NCBI GenBank assembly: GCA_905204225.1
Contig: CAJKZK010000002.1
Coordinates: 1 to 44,486, forward strand
Length of the DNA: 44,486 nucleotides
DNA from: an uncultured Bacillota bacterium
GTDB taxonomy: Bacteria > Bacillota_I > Bacilli_A > RFN20 > CAG-449
Direction of reading: 5' to 3'
Made by a program: the position numbers and the translations under genes. Positions within the stretch are counted from its first letter, which is position 1, and each line of letters opens with the position of its first letter. Below the pieces are notes generated by a model. That model did not search any database and was not told the DNA's origin. It saw only the letters and a program-made list of their open reading frames with translations. This document shows positions 34,181 to 41,491 of the stretch, in pieces.

Positions 34181-35923
34181 TTATTTATTTACATATTCAT
34201 TTGTACAATTACTTACTATAGCAGTATCTACCAAAAAACCAACAATATATCCAACTCTTTTATTATTAGCATCTCCATTTTCTTTTGTTACTATGCCATC
34301 AACTTTAACATTATTTTTATTAATACAATTGTCTAATTTAGATTCTCCTCTTACCATACCAACTATACCACCACACCTATATCCACCTAAAGAATATTCT
34401 ACAGTTGCCTCAACAACACCTTCATTTATCGCATTAGATAATGTTGATGAAATATTATCAGTATATCCAAGTCCTCCCATAATACCACCAACATAACTTG
34501 TACCTTTAACATAACCTTTATTTATTGCACCATCAATTTTAACTTTAGAAAAATTCAATATTCCTATTACTCCACCAGTGCCTTCTTTTCCAGATATAAC
34601 ACCTTCATTTGTTAAAGTTTTTATTTCAATATTGTTTCTTCTTATAATGCCTATTGTCCCACCAGTACAAAAGCCTTCATTTCTTACATATCCATAATTT
34701 TTTAAATCATTTATTGCAGTAGCATTTGCTTCTATTGTTCCTATTACTCCACCTACACCTTGCTGTTTAGCATCTTTTTTTGCTACATACCCATATACAA
34801 ATCCATTATTTGTTAAATTAGATACTGAACCAGTTTGTAACAATCCAATAACACCTCCAATATGTCCTTTACCAGCTAAAATATCAGTTTCTTTAAATTT
34901 TCCAGTAACAAATGCATTATTTGTAACATTTTCTACTGTTCCACCATTTAAATAACCTACTACTCCACCAGCTACTCTATTTTGAGTGCAAACAATACCA
35001 GATGTAGAAACGTTTTTAATTGTACCCGAACTTGCATTAAACAAGCCTGCCATATATGATTTATTAACGCACAATTTAACATCATGATTATCTCCATCAA
35101 AATTTCCTTTAAATTCTTTTGTAGACCATTTTCCGTTTACTAAATCACCATCTCCAATTCCAGTAAACTTTGGATTCGTCATATCTAAATCTTTTGTTAA
35201 TTTTATATATTTACCATCAAATCCATTACCTTTTTTTACTTCATTAGCAAAAAAAGCCATATCGTTGGAAGTTTTAATTAAGTATGGATCATTTTCAGTT
35301 CCATAAGTATCAGCGTTTTGACCTTCTGATTTTGTAAAATCATTTTCAGTTATTCCATCCCATACATCATATTTTTGAGCATTATTTTTTTCTTCATTTA
35401 AAGATTTTGTTGCCGAGCTTCTTTCTTCATCATTAATTGAAACAAAAACTGATATATCTTTATCTTTATATTTAGATGTATTTGTAAATTTTATTGTATA
35501 ACATGCCCAATAATAATCAGTTTTTTCACTAACAAGTTCTCCATTATCACTATAATAAGAAATTTCATCACCATTTTTTATTCCATTATAAAGACAATTA
35601 ACTGAAAACATTTTAATTGGTTCAACTTGGTTATCTATAGAACTAATTACTCTTGTATATTTAACTGAATTTACATCACCTTTTATAGCAATTGCAAATC
35701 TTAAATATTCATTATCAGCATCTTTACCATATTGAGTAAATATTTTTGAACATTGATAGTCATTTACTGTATTTTCTTGATTATTTTGAAGTAATTTAAT
35801 TTTAGTATCATTATTTTTTATTGTTGTTGTTTCATTTAATATTTCTTGATTATTTTTTTGATTATTACTAACAATACTTATCATTAATAAAGTACTAAAT
35901 AAAAAAATTAATTGTTTTTTCAT
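34181..35923 (-). CDS. Secreted GLUG-repeat protein
   Basis: 580 residues. A signal peptide covers about residues 1-19 with no lipobox. After a region resembling a surface beta domain (residues about 50-170), a GT...DPYLIKTSNDMAFFANEV segment and FTGIGDGDLVNGKW lead to at least seven GLUG-type units (GGVVGYLNGG, GGVIGLLQTG, GGVIGTIEAN, GGTIGIIRRN, GGVIGILNFS, GGIMGGLGYT, GGIVGMVRGE). GLUG repeats build a beta-helix often seen in adhesins and surface proteins. It shares 63 identical bases with the esterase-GLUG gene. It has no anchor visible, so it is secreted or bound noncovalently. A GAGGGAG site overlaps the end of the upstream peptide gene. Confidence 0.82.
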   Translation of the reverse strand: MKKQLIFLFSTLLMISIVSNNQKNNQEILNETTTIKNNDTKIKLLQNNQENTVNDYQCSKIFTQYGKDADNEYLRFAIAIKGDVNSVKYTRVISSIDNQVEPIKMFSVNCLYNGIKNGDEISYYSDNGELVSEKTDYYWACYTIKFTNTSKYKDKDISVFVSINDEERSSATKSLNEEKNNAQKYDVWDGITENDFTKSEGQNADTYGTENDPYLIKTSNDMAFFANEVKKGNGFDGKYIKLTKDLDMTNPKFTGIGDGDLVNGKWSTKEFKGNFDGDNHDVKLCVNKSYMAGLFNASSGTIKNVSTSGIVCTQNRVAGGVVGYLNGGTVENVTNNAFVTGKFKETDILAGKGHIGGVIGLLQTGSVSNLTNNGFVYGYVAKKDAKQQGVGGVIGTIEANATAINDLKNYGYVRNEGFCTGGTIGIIRRNNIEIKTLTNEGVISGKEGTGGVIGILNFSKVKIDGAINKGYVKGTSYVGGIMGGLGYTDNISSTLSNAINEGVVEATVEYSLGGYRCGGIVGMVRGESKLDNCINKNNVKVDGIVTKENGDANNKRVGYIVGFLVDTAIVSNCTNEYVNK

Positions 35924-35937
35924 TTTTAGTTCTCCCT

Positions 35938-36063
35938 CTATAATGTTTCATCAAAATTATAAATATCTTTTGTTTCTTCAGTTTTGGTTAAACCTGAAGA
36001 TAAAACTATATCTTCTATTTTAATTATTATTTCTTTAATTAATGGCTTATTATATTTTTTCAT
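35938..36063 (-). CDS. 41-residue peptide gene
   Basis: Minus-strand ATG at 36063 to TAG at 35938, 41 codons, with AAGGA upstream at normal spacing. The product begins MKKYNKPLIKEIIIKIEDIV, then has a short tail with LSSG and an acidic end. The pattern MKKY.KP.I.E....EDI...SG recalls short leader-like peptides common in gut Firmicutes and Bacteroides, some suspected to be RiPP or secreted-peptide precursors. No maturase is nearby. It stands between the GH43-like and GLUG genes, and the GLUG Shine-Dalgarno is just past its stop. Function unknown. Confidence 0.6.
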   Translation of the reverse strand: MKKYNKPLIKEIIIKIEDIVLSSGLTKTEETKDIYNFDETL

Positions 36064-36083
36064 TTTATTATTCCTTTTCCAAA

Positions 36084-36992
36084 TTATCTTTTTATTACTT
36101 CTAATTTTTCTTTATCAACTGATATTTCACAAATTCTTGCAGTTCTTACATCTTTATTTTTAGTAAATGTATCATAATCTCTACCATGATAAATTAAATA
36201 ATAATGTCCATTTTCAATAATCATTGAATTATGACCTGTTCCTTCTTCAAATTCATTTTTTCTCAATAATGGATGATATTCATTATCATTTGGATATTTT
36301 TTAAAATCTAAATCTAATAAATTATCTGTATTTCCTTTAGCTACACTATAACCGATATAATAATTTTCACTATTGAAACAATTACCTGAATATAAAATAT
36401 AATGATAATCTCCTTTTCTAAAATAATATGCTCCTTCGATAGTGTGCCAATGTTGACCTTTTTTAAAACGATCTTTCATAAATATTTCTTCATCAAGAGT
36501 AGCTCTTACCACTACTTTAGGTTTATTTTCAACTTCTAAAGGGTCTTTCATCTTATCAAGAACTATTAATGTTCCAGCACGTTTAGCATCATAATCATTT
36601 AAAGAATAAAAAATATATAAATCATTACCAGATTTAACTACATGTGGATCAATTGAAAAAGGTTTCAATATATATTTAATAAATTTGAATTCTTCATCAG
36701 GCTTATCCGCTATCGCTACTAATATTCTTTGTTGATGAGTATCACTTTCATTAATTGGCATAGTTGATACATACATGTAATATTTATTATCAATTTCAAT
36801 AACCGCAGGTGCCCAATATTCTTTTTCATCAACTTTAGTAAAACATAACCCTCGATATTTCCAATTAATCTTATCATCGCTTGAATATAAATGTACGCCT
36901 TCGTTATGAGTACAATACATATAATATTCTTCTTTTACCTTAATTACATATGGATCACCTTGTGAACGATTTTGTTCAATATTTAATTTCAT
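36084..36992 (-). CDS. Cytoplasmic GH43-like glycosidase
   Basis: 302 residues with no signal peptide, so intracellular. Propeller motifs: GDPYVIKVKEEYYMYCTHNE (base Asp), EYWAPAVIEIDNKYYMYVS, SIDPHVVKSGNDLYIFYS, then the acid Glu in TIEGAYYFRKGDYHYILYSG, and a C-terminal EGTGHNSMIIENGHYYLIYH. It matches GH43-type enzymes acting on imported oligosaccharides. It has its own promoter region (37028-37106) and is followed by the 41-residue peptide gene and the GLUG gene. Confidence 0.85.
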   Translation of the reverse strand: MKLNIEQNRSQGDPYVIKVKEEYYMYCTHNEGVHLYSSDDKINWKYRGLCFTKVDEKEYWAPAVIEIDNKYYMYVSTMPINESDTHQQRILVAIADKPDEEFKFIKYILKPFSIDPHVVKSGNDLYIFYSLNDYDAKRAGTLIVLDKMKDPLEVENKPKVVVRATLDEEIFMKDRFKKGQHWHTIEGAYYFRKGDYHYILYSGNCFNSENYYIGYSVAKGNTDNLLDLDFKKYPNDNEYHPLLRKNEFEEGTGHNSMIIENGHYYLIYHGRDYDTFTKNKDVRTARICEISVDKEKLEVIKR

Positions 36993-37027
36993 AAAATAAA
37001 AATCATAAAATAATTAAAAATTATTCA

Positions 37028-37106
37028 TGAAACCCCTTTCAAAATTATTTTATCAAACATATATTTTTTTTAAATGGCCAAACTGGTAATTTTATCTTTT
37101 TTGATA
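37028..37106 (-). promoter_or_regulatory. Conserved promoter/operator region of the GH43-like gene
   Basis: Contains TGAAACCCCTTTCA (37028-37041; minus strand TGAAAGGGGTTTCA, a cre-like palindrome with GG in the centre) and, 30 bases further, the block 37072-37106 that on the minus strand reads TATCAAAAAAGATAAAATTA and continues to GGCCATTT. The same two elements, 31 bases apart, precede the esterase-GLUG gene (20 of 25 bases identical in the inner block). Confidence 0.7.
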
Positions 37107-37173
37107 CTAATTAATATTTAGTAACAAATTAAGACTATATTATTTTTAATTTCATTTATTAAAAAAATTATTT

Positions 37174-38169
37174 TCATTTTATATCACAAGCTTTTAAAAC
37201 TAATTTATGCAATGTTAATTCATAATCATAATTATAAACATCATCATTAATACCACATAATCTATCATAAAATTCTTTAGGGAATTCATCATATCGATTA
37301 TAATCAGTTGGAAAATTTAATATTTGCATATCAGCCATTTTATCATAAGAATCTTCTTTACCATTTTGTAAAGCCATCCATTTAATAGAAGGTCTTTCAA
37401 AAGGAGATATGCAAATTGTGCCTTTTTCACCAACAACAGTTAATTCTCTTCTATTATGTCCACCAGTTTCAATTGCAGAAGTGCGAACAACACTAATTCC
37501 TTTATCATAATAAAATAAAGCAGTAGCATTATCTATTCCATGAAAGCCTTCTGCTCCAGAACGAAATAATAAAGGTTCAATTTTTTTAGGTTCACCCATA
37601 ATACGTAAAACAAAGTCAATAATATGACCACCAAAAATATACATAGTACCACCTTTAAAAGTTTCTAAATATTTTAAATATTCTTTACTTCTTGGTGCAG
37701 ACATTGCAGTTTCTACATATAAAATATTACCAATAATCCCACTTTCAACTAAAGAAAAAACTTTTTTTACTGCTGGATTAGTACGATATAAATAACCCAA
37801 ATGTACCACTAAGCCTTTTTCTTTAGCATCATTAATTAATTTAGCAAAATCATGATAATTTTCTCCAGTAGGCTTATCTAAATGAATATGTTTATTTTTA
37901 TCGATACATTTTTGACCTGCTCTTAATAAGTCATTTACTTCAGTTTCTATAACAAGAGCATCACATTTATCAATCAATTCATCTTCATTTAAGCGAGGTA
38001 AGCCTTTATAACAATCTAAATTACCTCTTTTGTTTAACCAATATTCATCATTTTCAGAATATCCAACTATTTCAAAAAGTTCAGGATGTTTTCTAAAAGC
38101 TTCCATGTGTCCTTGAGCATGATTATGACCTATACCAATTTGTCCAATTTTAAATATCTTTTTCTCCAT
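37174..38169 (-). CDS. Gfo/Idh/MocA-family oxidoreductase, second copy
   Basis: 331 residues. Rossmann start IGQIGIGHNHAQGHMEAF; conserved lysine in HIHLDKPTG; GGHIIDFVLRIMGEP and a C-terminal sheet domain. Paralogue of 32195-33196. It is three bases after the M20 amidohydrolase gene, so these two form an operon. Likely converts a sugar or sugar acid with NAD(P). Its neighbour could deacylate an amino-sugar, but that is inference. Confidence 0.92.
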   Translation of the reverse strand: MEKKIFKIGQIGIGHNHAQGHMEAFRKHPELFEIVGYSENDEYWLNKRGNLDCYKGLPRLNEDELIDKCDALVIETEVNDLLRAGQKCIDKNKHIHLDKPTGENYHDFAKLINDAKEKGLVVHLGYLYRTNPAVKKVFSLVESGIIGNILYVETAMSAPRSKEYLKYLETFKGGTMYIFGGHIIDFVLRIMGEPKKIEPLLFRSGAEGFHGIDNATALFYYDKGISVVRTSAIETGGHNRRELTVVGEKGTICISPFERPSIKWMALQNGKEDSYDKMADMQILNFPTDYNRYDEFPKEFYDRLCGINDDVYNYDYELTLHKLVLKACDIK

Positions 38170-38172
38170 AAT

Positions 38173-39516
38173 TTAATTTATTTTCACTTTTATATAATCT
38201 TCATCATATTCCAATAATTGTTCTTCTTTTATATAACTTTCCCAATCTTTAAAATATTCTTCTTTTGATGTATATAGAGGTTTATATTCATTTATAACTT
38301 CTTTAGCAAGTTTAGCATCATCACTAAGTAATGCATTTAAAATAGATAATTGTCCTTGAGCAGATAATACACAAGCTTTATCTACATCAGCAATATGAAA
38401 ATCAACACCATGACTAGTTCCTTTAGCCCCTGCAATATAAGGATGAACAACAGGCATAATGCAACTTAAATTACCCATATCTGTTGATCCATTTCCCCAG
38501 TTGTTAGTTAATCTTATCTTTTCTCTACCAACTAACGTTGACATAACATCAACAGTTATTTCTCTTAATTTATTAGAATTATTTAAAGGTGCAAAACCTG
38601 GATAATCATTAATAGACATTTTTGCCCCCATAGCTAAGGCTCCAGATGCTAAAGCACGGTTAATTTTTTTATTAGTCATTTGAATTGTTTTTAAAGATTT
38701 ACCACGAATAAAAGTAGAAATTTTTGCAACACTTGGAATAATACTAACAGCTTCTCCACCATTAGTAATAATTGGATGTACTCTAATATGATCATCTTCT
38801 TTAAATGTTTCTCTTAAAGCATTAATAGCATTTAAACCAAGAGTAGCAGCATATAATGCATTTATTCCAAGATCAGGGCAACTACCAGCATGAGCACCAA
38901 CACCATAATAAGTAACATCTTTCATTAAGCACCCATTACATCCAGCATGTAAATCTAATATTGTCGCAGTATTTGTGCCAGTATGAAACATATAAGCTAT
39001 ATCAACACCATCAAAATAACCACGATATAAAAATTCATCTTTTCCACCTAAAAAATGTATAATACCTTTTTTCCTTAATTCATTTCTTTTTTCTAATTCT
39101 ATACCTTCTTCAGCCGGAACACATACTAGTCTAATAGATCCACTCAATCCATCTAACGCGTCTTCTTCTTTCAACGCTAAAGCAATTCCCACCATTGCAG
39201 CACATTGAGCGCAATGTCCACATGCATGAGCGTTACCATTTACAGCAGCAAAATGATTAGGTACTGCTAAAGCATCAAGTTCAGCTAAAATCATCACCTT
39301 AGGTCCATCTTTTTCTGTATCAATATCAGTATAGAAACCAGGAATATTATTTGCTTTATGTAAAATATATCCATTTTTTTCAAAAATATTTTCTAAATAA
39401 TGGCTTGTTTCCCATTCATTATACCCAGTTTCAGGATGTGACCAAATAAATTCTTCAGCCTCATAAATTTCTTTTTTATGTTTATTAACAAAATCTATAT
39501 ATTTTTGGTATTTCAT
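38173..39516 (-). CDS. M20-family amidohydrolase/peptidase
   Basis: 447 residues with the M20D layout: a metal-binding start (AELDALAVP), the HACGHCAQ block near residue 97, CVPAEEGIE with the catalytic Glu, a small dimerisation domain in the centre, and a late GTSHGVDFHIAD. Metal ligands Cys99, His101, Glu and the late His are present, but the usual Asp and His after the HxCGH (as in HACGHDxH) are Cys102 and Gln104. Members hydrolyse N-acyl amino acids or aminobenzoyl-glutamate. A TATAAT box at 39534-39539 and an AGAGGTG site lie just before the ATG. First gene of the pair with the Gfo/Idh gene. Confidence 0.85.
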   Translation of the reverse strand: MKYQKYIDFVNKHKKEIYEAEEFIWSHPETGYNEWETSHYLENIFEKNGYILHKANNIPGFYTDIDTEKDGPKVMILAELDALAVPNHFAAVNGNAHACGHCAQCAAMVGIALALKEEDALDGLSGSIRLVCVPAEEGIELEKRNELRKKGIIHFLGGKDEFLYRGYFDGVDIAYMFHTGTNTATILDLHAGCNGCLMKDVTYYGVGAHAGSCPDLGINALYAATLGLNAINALRETFKEDDHIRVHPIITNGGEAVSIIPSVAKISTFIRGKSLKTIQMTNKKINRALASGALAMGAKMSINDYPGFAPLNNSNKLREITVDVMSTLVGREKIRLTNNWGNGSTDMGNLSCIMPVVHPYIAGAKGTSHGVDFHIADVDKACVLSAQGQLSILNALLSDDAKLAKEVINEYKPLYTSKEEYFKDWESYIKEEQLLEYDEDYIKVKIN

Positions 39517-39670
39517 ATTACACCTCTATCAAAATTATAACAAAAATATTTATTAAAAAATTATAGGCTAAAAAATTTAATAAAAAATAACTTAATCTAT
39601 AATTTATTAATTATGACAAAAAAATTCTATCTATTTAAACCATTCTCATAATTTTTTACTAATTAAAAAT

Positions 39671-40432
39671 TCAGTCGCTTTCTGTTCCTCTTGTAGCAAG
39701 GTTTCTACCACCATCAACAATTAGATCATGTCCTGTAATGAAACGAGCTTTAGAAGATGCTAAGAACATAATTGCATTTGTAATATCTCTAGGAGAAGGT
39801 GTCATATGCAAATAATTAGTATGATTTAAATTACCATTTGTAGCGTTTTGTGTAGGAATCATACCTGGACAAACACAATTGACATTAATACCAAATTTAC
39901 CTAATTCTTTTGCCATTGATTTACTCATTGAAACAACACCTCCTTTTGAGGCCGCGTATTCACTATGCATAACATGTCCTTCTAGGCCTACAACTGAAGA
40001 TGTATTAATTATTTTACCATGTTTTGCTTTAATCATATATTGAGCACATTTTCTACAAAAATAGAATGTACCAAATAAGTTGACTCCAATTATATTTTGA
40101 AACACTTCATCACTTTGTTCATAAAAGAAATGACGATTTTTTCTAGCAGAACCACCTGCTAAATTTATTAAAATATCAACATTTCCAAAATCTCTAATTA
40201 CTTCTTCTACACAATTATTAACTTCATTAGAGTTTAAAATATTTGTTAAATATAATTTTGCCGTTCCACCAAAATCTTTGATTTCATTAACTACTTTATT
40301 TCCTAATTCTTCGTTGAAATCAACAATAGCTACTTTTGCTCCACACTTAGCAAATTCTTTAGCGCAATCAGATCCTATGCCACCAGCACCACCAGTTATA
40401 ATAATAACTTGATTATTAAATTCATTTTCCAT
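39671..40432 (-). CDS. Short-chain dehydrogenase/reductase
   Basis: 253 residues. Cofactor motif TGGAGGIGSDCAKEF, NLAGGS in place of the NNAG motif, catalytic Ser in NTSSVVGLEG and the YxxxK in SEYAASKGGVVSMS, then VNCVCPGMI. It probably oxidises a sugar alcohol or sugar acid with NAD. The ATG at 40432 is used (GAAGG six bases before); the open frame extends to 40489. Divergent from the second AraC gene, and followed by the M20 gene after a 154-base gap. Confidence 0.92.
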   Translation of the reverse strand: MENEFNNQVIIITGGAGGIGSDCAKEFAKCGAKVAIVDFNEELGNKVVNEIKDFGGTAKLYLTNILNSNEVNNCVEEVIRDFGNVDILINLAGGSARKNRHFFYEQSDEVFQNIIGVNLFGTFYFCRKCAQYMIKAKHGKIINTSSVVGLEGHVMHSEYAASKGGVVSMSKSMAKELGKFGINVNCVCPGMIPTQNATNGNLNHTNYLHMTPSPRDITNAIMFLASSKARFITGHDLIVDGGRNLATRGTESD

Positions 40433-40509
40433 AAAATACCTTCTTTCTAATTTCAGTATAAAGAAAATGATATTTTTCAAAATAGACAAATTGTTTATTT
40501 TTATAAATT

Positions 40510-40538
40510 TTGCTTTTCTAATTTTAATATGTTATTAT
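40510..40538 (+). promoter_or_regulatory. Promoter of the second AraC gene
   Basis: TTGCTT (40510-40515), 17-base spacer, TATTAT (40533-40538). The ATG follows six bases later with no Shine-Dalgarno, so transcription would start at or beside the ATG and the mRNA would be leaderless. Confidence 0.55.
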
Positions 40539-40544
40539 TTACAT

Positions 40545-41309
40545 ATGAAAAACATATTGATTACTAACGTAAAATCAATTTCTTGCACTTTTTCTTCTAG
40601 TGATTCTGGAGGAAGAAGAAATAATCGTACAAATCACGCTTTGATTTTTAAATTTGAAGGTGAAACAATTTATGATTCTAATCATAAAATAATAATTTCT
40701 AATGCAGAAAATATTGCATTTTTGCCTAAAGGATGCAATTATATTTGGAAATCAAAAAAAGAAGGTCACTTTTATTCAATTGAATTTGAAGGTGAAGTTG
40801 ATGAAACTGAAATAAAACTATTTAAATATCCATATAAAGATAAAATATTAAAAATCTTTAATAATTATGAGCATGATGTTTTAAAAAATAGCCAAATAAA
40901 AAAATTTTTAATGGCAAAATGTGCATATGATATTTTATACGAATTGCTTATTTATGAATTAAGCAAACATTATTTGCCAACAAGTAAGAAAAATGATGTC
41001 GATAAAATAATAGAATACATAAATAAAAACATTGCATCAAATTTATCTAATGAAATGTTAGCAAAGAAATTCGGTTATAGTGTTTCTTATTTTCGCAATG
41101 TTTTTTATAAAGCCATGAATATATCGCCTATGCAATATGTCAATAAAATAAGGATGGAAAAAGCTATAGAAATGCTTGATAGTGACTATGGAACAATAAC
41201 TAATTTAGCAGAATCATTAGGATATCAAAATGTATATCATTTTTCTTCTGCTTTTAAAAAATATTATGGTCTAAGTCCATTACAATATAAACATGAATTT
41301 TTAATGTAA
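40545..41309 (+). CDS. AraC-family transcriptional regulator (second copy)
   Basis: 254 residues from the chosen ATG. N-terminal cupin-like domain (about 25-95), then two helix-turn-helices: NEMLAKKFGYSVSYFRNVFY and the TITNLAESLGYQNVYHFSSA block, ending LSPLQYKHEF. It resembles the regulator at 33343 throughout and is presumably an ancient duplicate. The frame is open upstream to 40467, but that extension is hydrophobic and has no Shine-Dalgarno. It is divergent from the SDR gene and probably controls the second locus. Confidence 0.9.
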   Translation: MKNILITNVKSISCTFSSSDSGGRRNNRTNHALIFKFEGETIYDSNHKIIISNAENIAFLPKGCNYIWKSKKEGHFYSIEFEGEVDETEIKLFKYPYKDKILKIFNNYEHDVLKNSQIKKFLMAKCAYDILYELLIYELSKHYLPTSKKNDVDKIIEYINKNIASNLSNEMLAKKFGYSVSYFRNVFYKAMNISPMQYVNKIRMEKAIEMLDSDYGTITNLAESLGYQNVYHFSSAFKKYYGLSPLQYKHEFLM

Positions 41310-41422
41310 ATTCTAATTTTTCACAATAAATTAGTTATTAACATTAATAATATTAGCTAATAATATCTTTTTTATAAATTTATTTCATTTTCAAACCAAT
41401 TTTAGTAATAATTTAAATCTAG

Positions 41423-41456
41423 AAAAAAAGTTTGACACATTTTACTGTATCAAACT
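41423..41456 (-). terminator. Terminator of the esterase-GLUG gene
   Basis: Inverted repeat AGTTTGA (41429-41435) / TCAAACT (41450-41456) with three more pairs inside after one mismatch, and a minus-strand T-run. It is about 35 bases after the esterase stop. Confidence 0.75.
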
Positions 41457-41491
41457 AAATAATGTAATTATCAAAAATTTTTTTAATAAAT

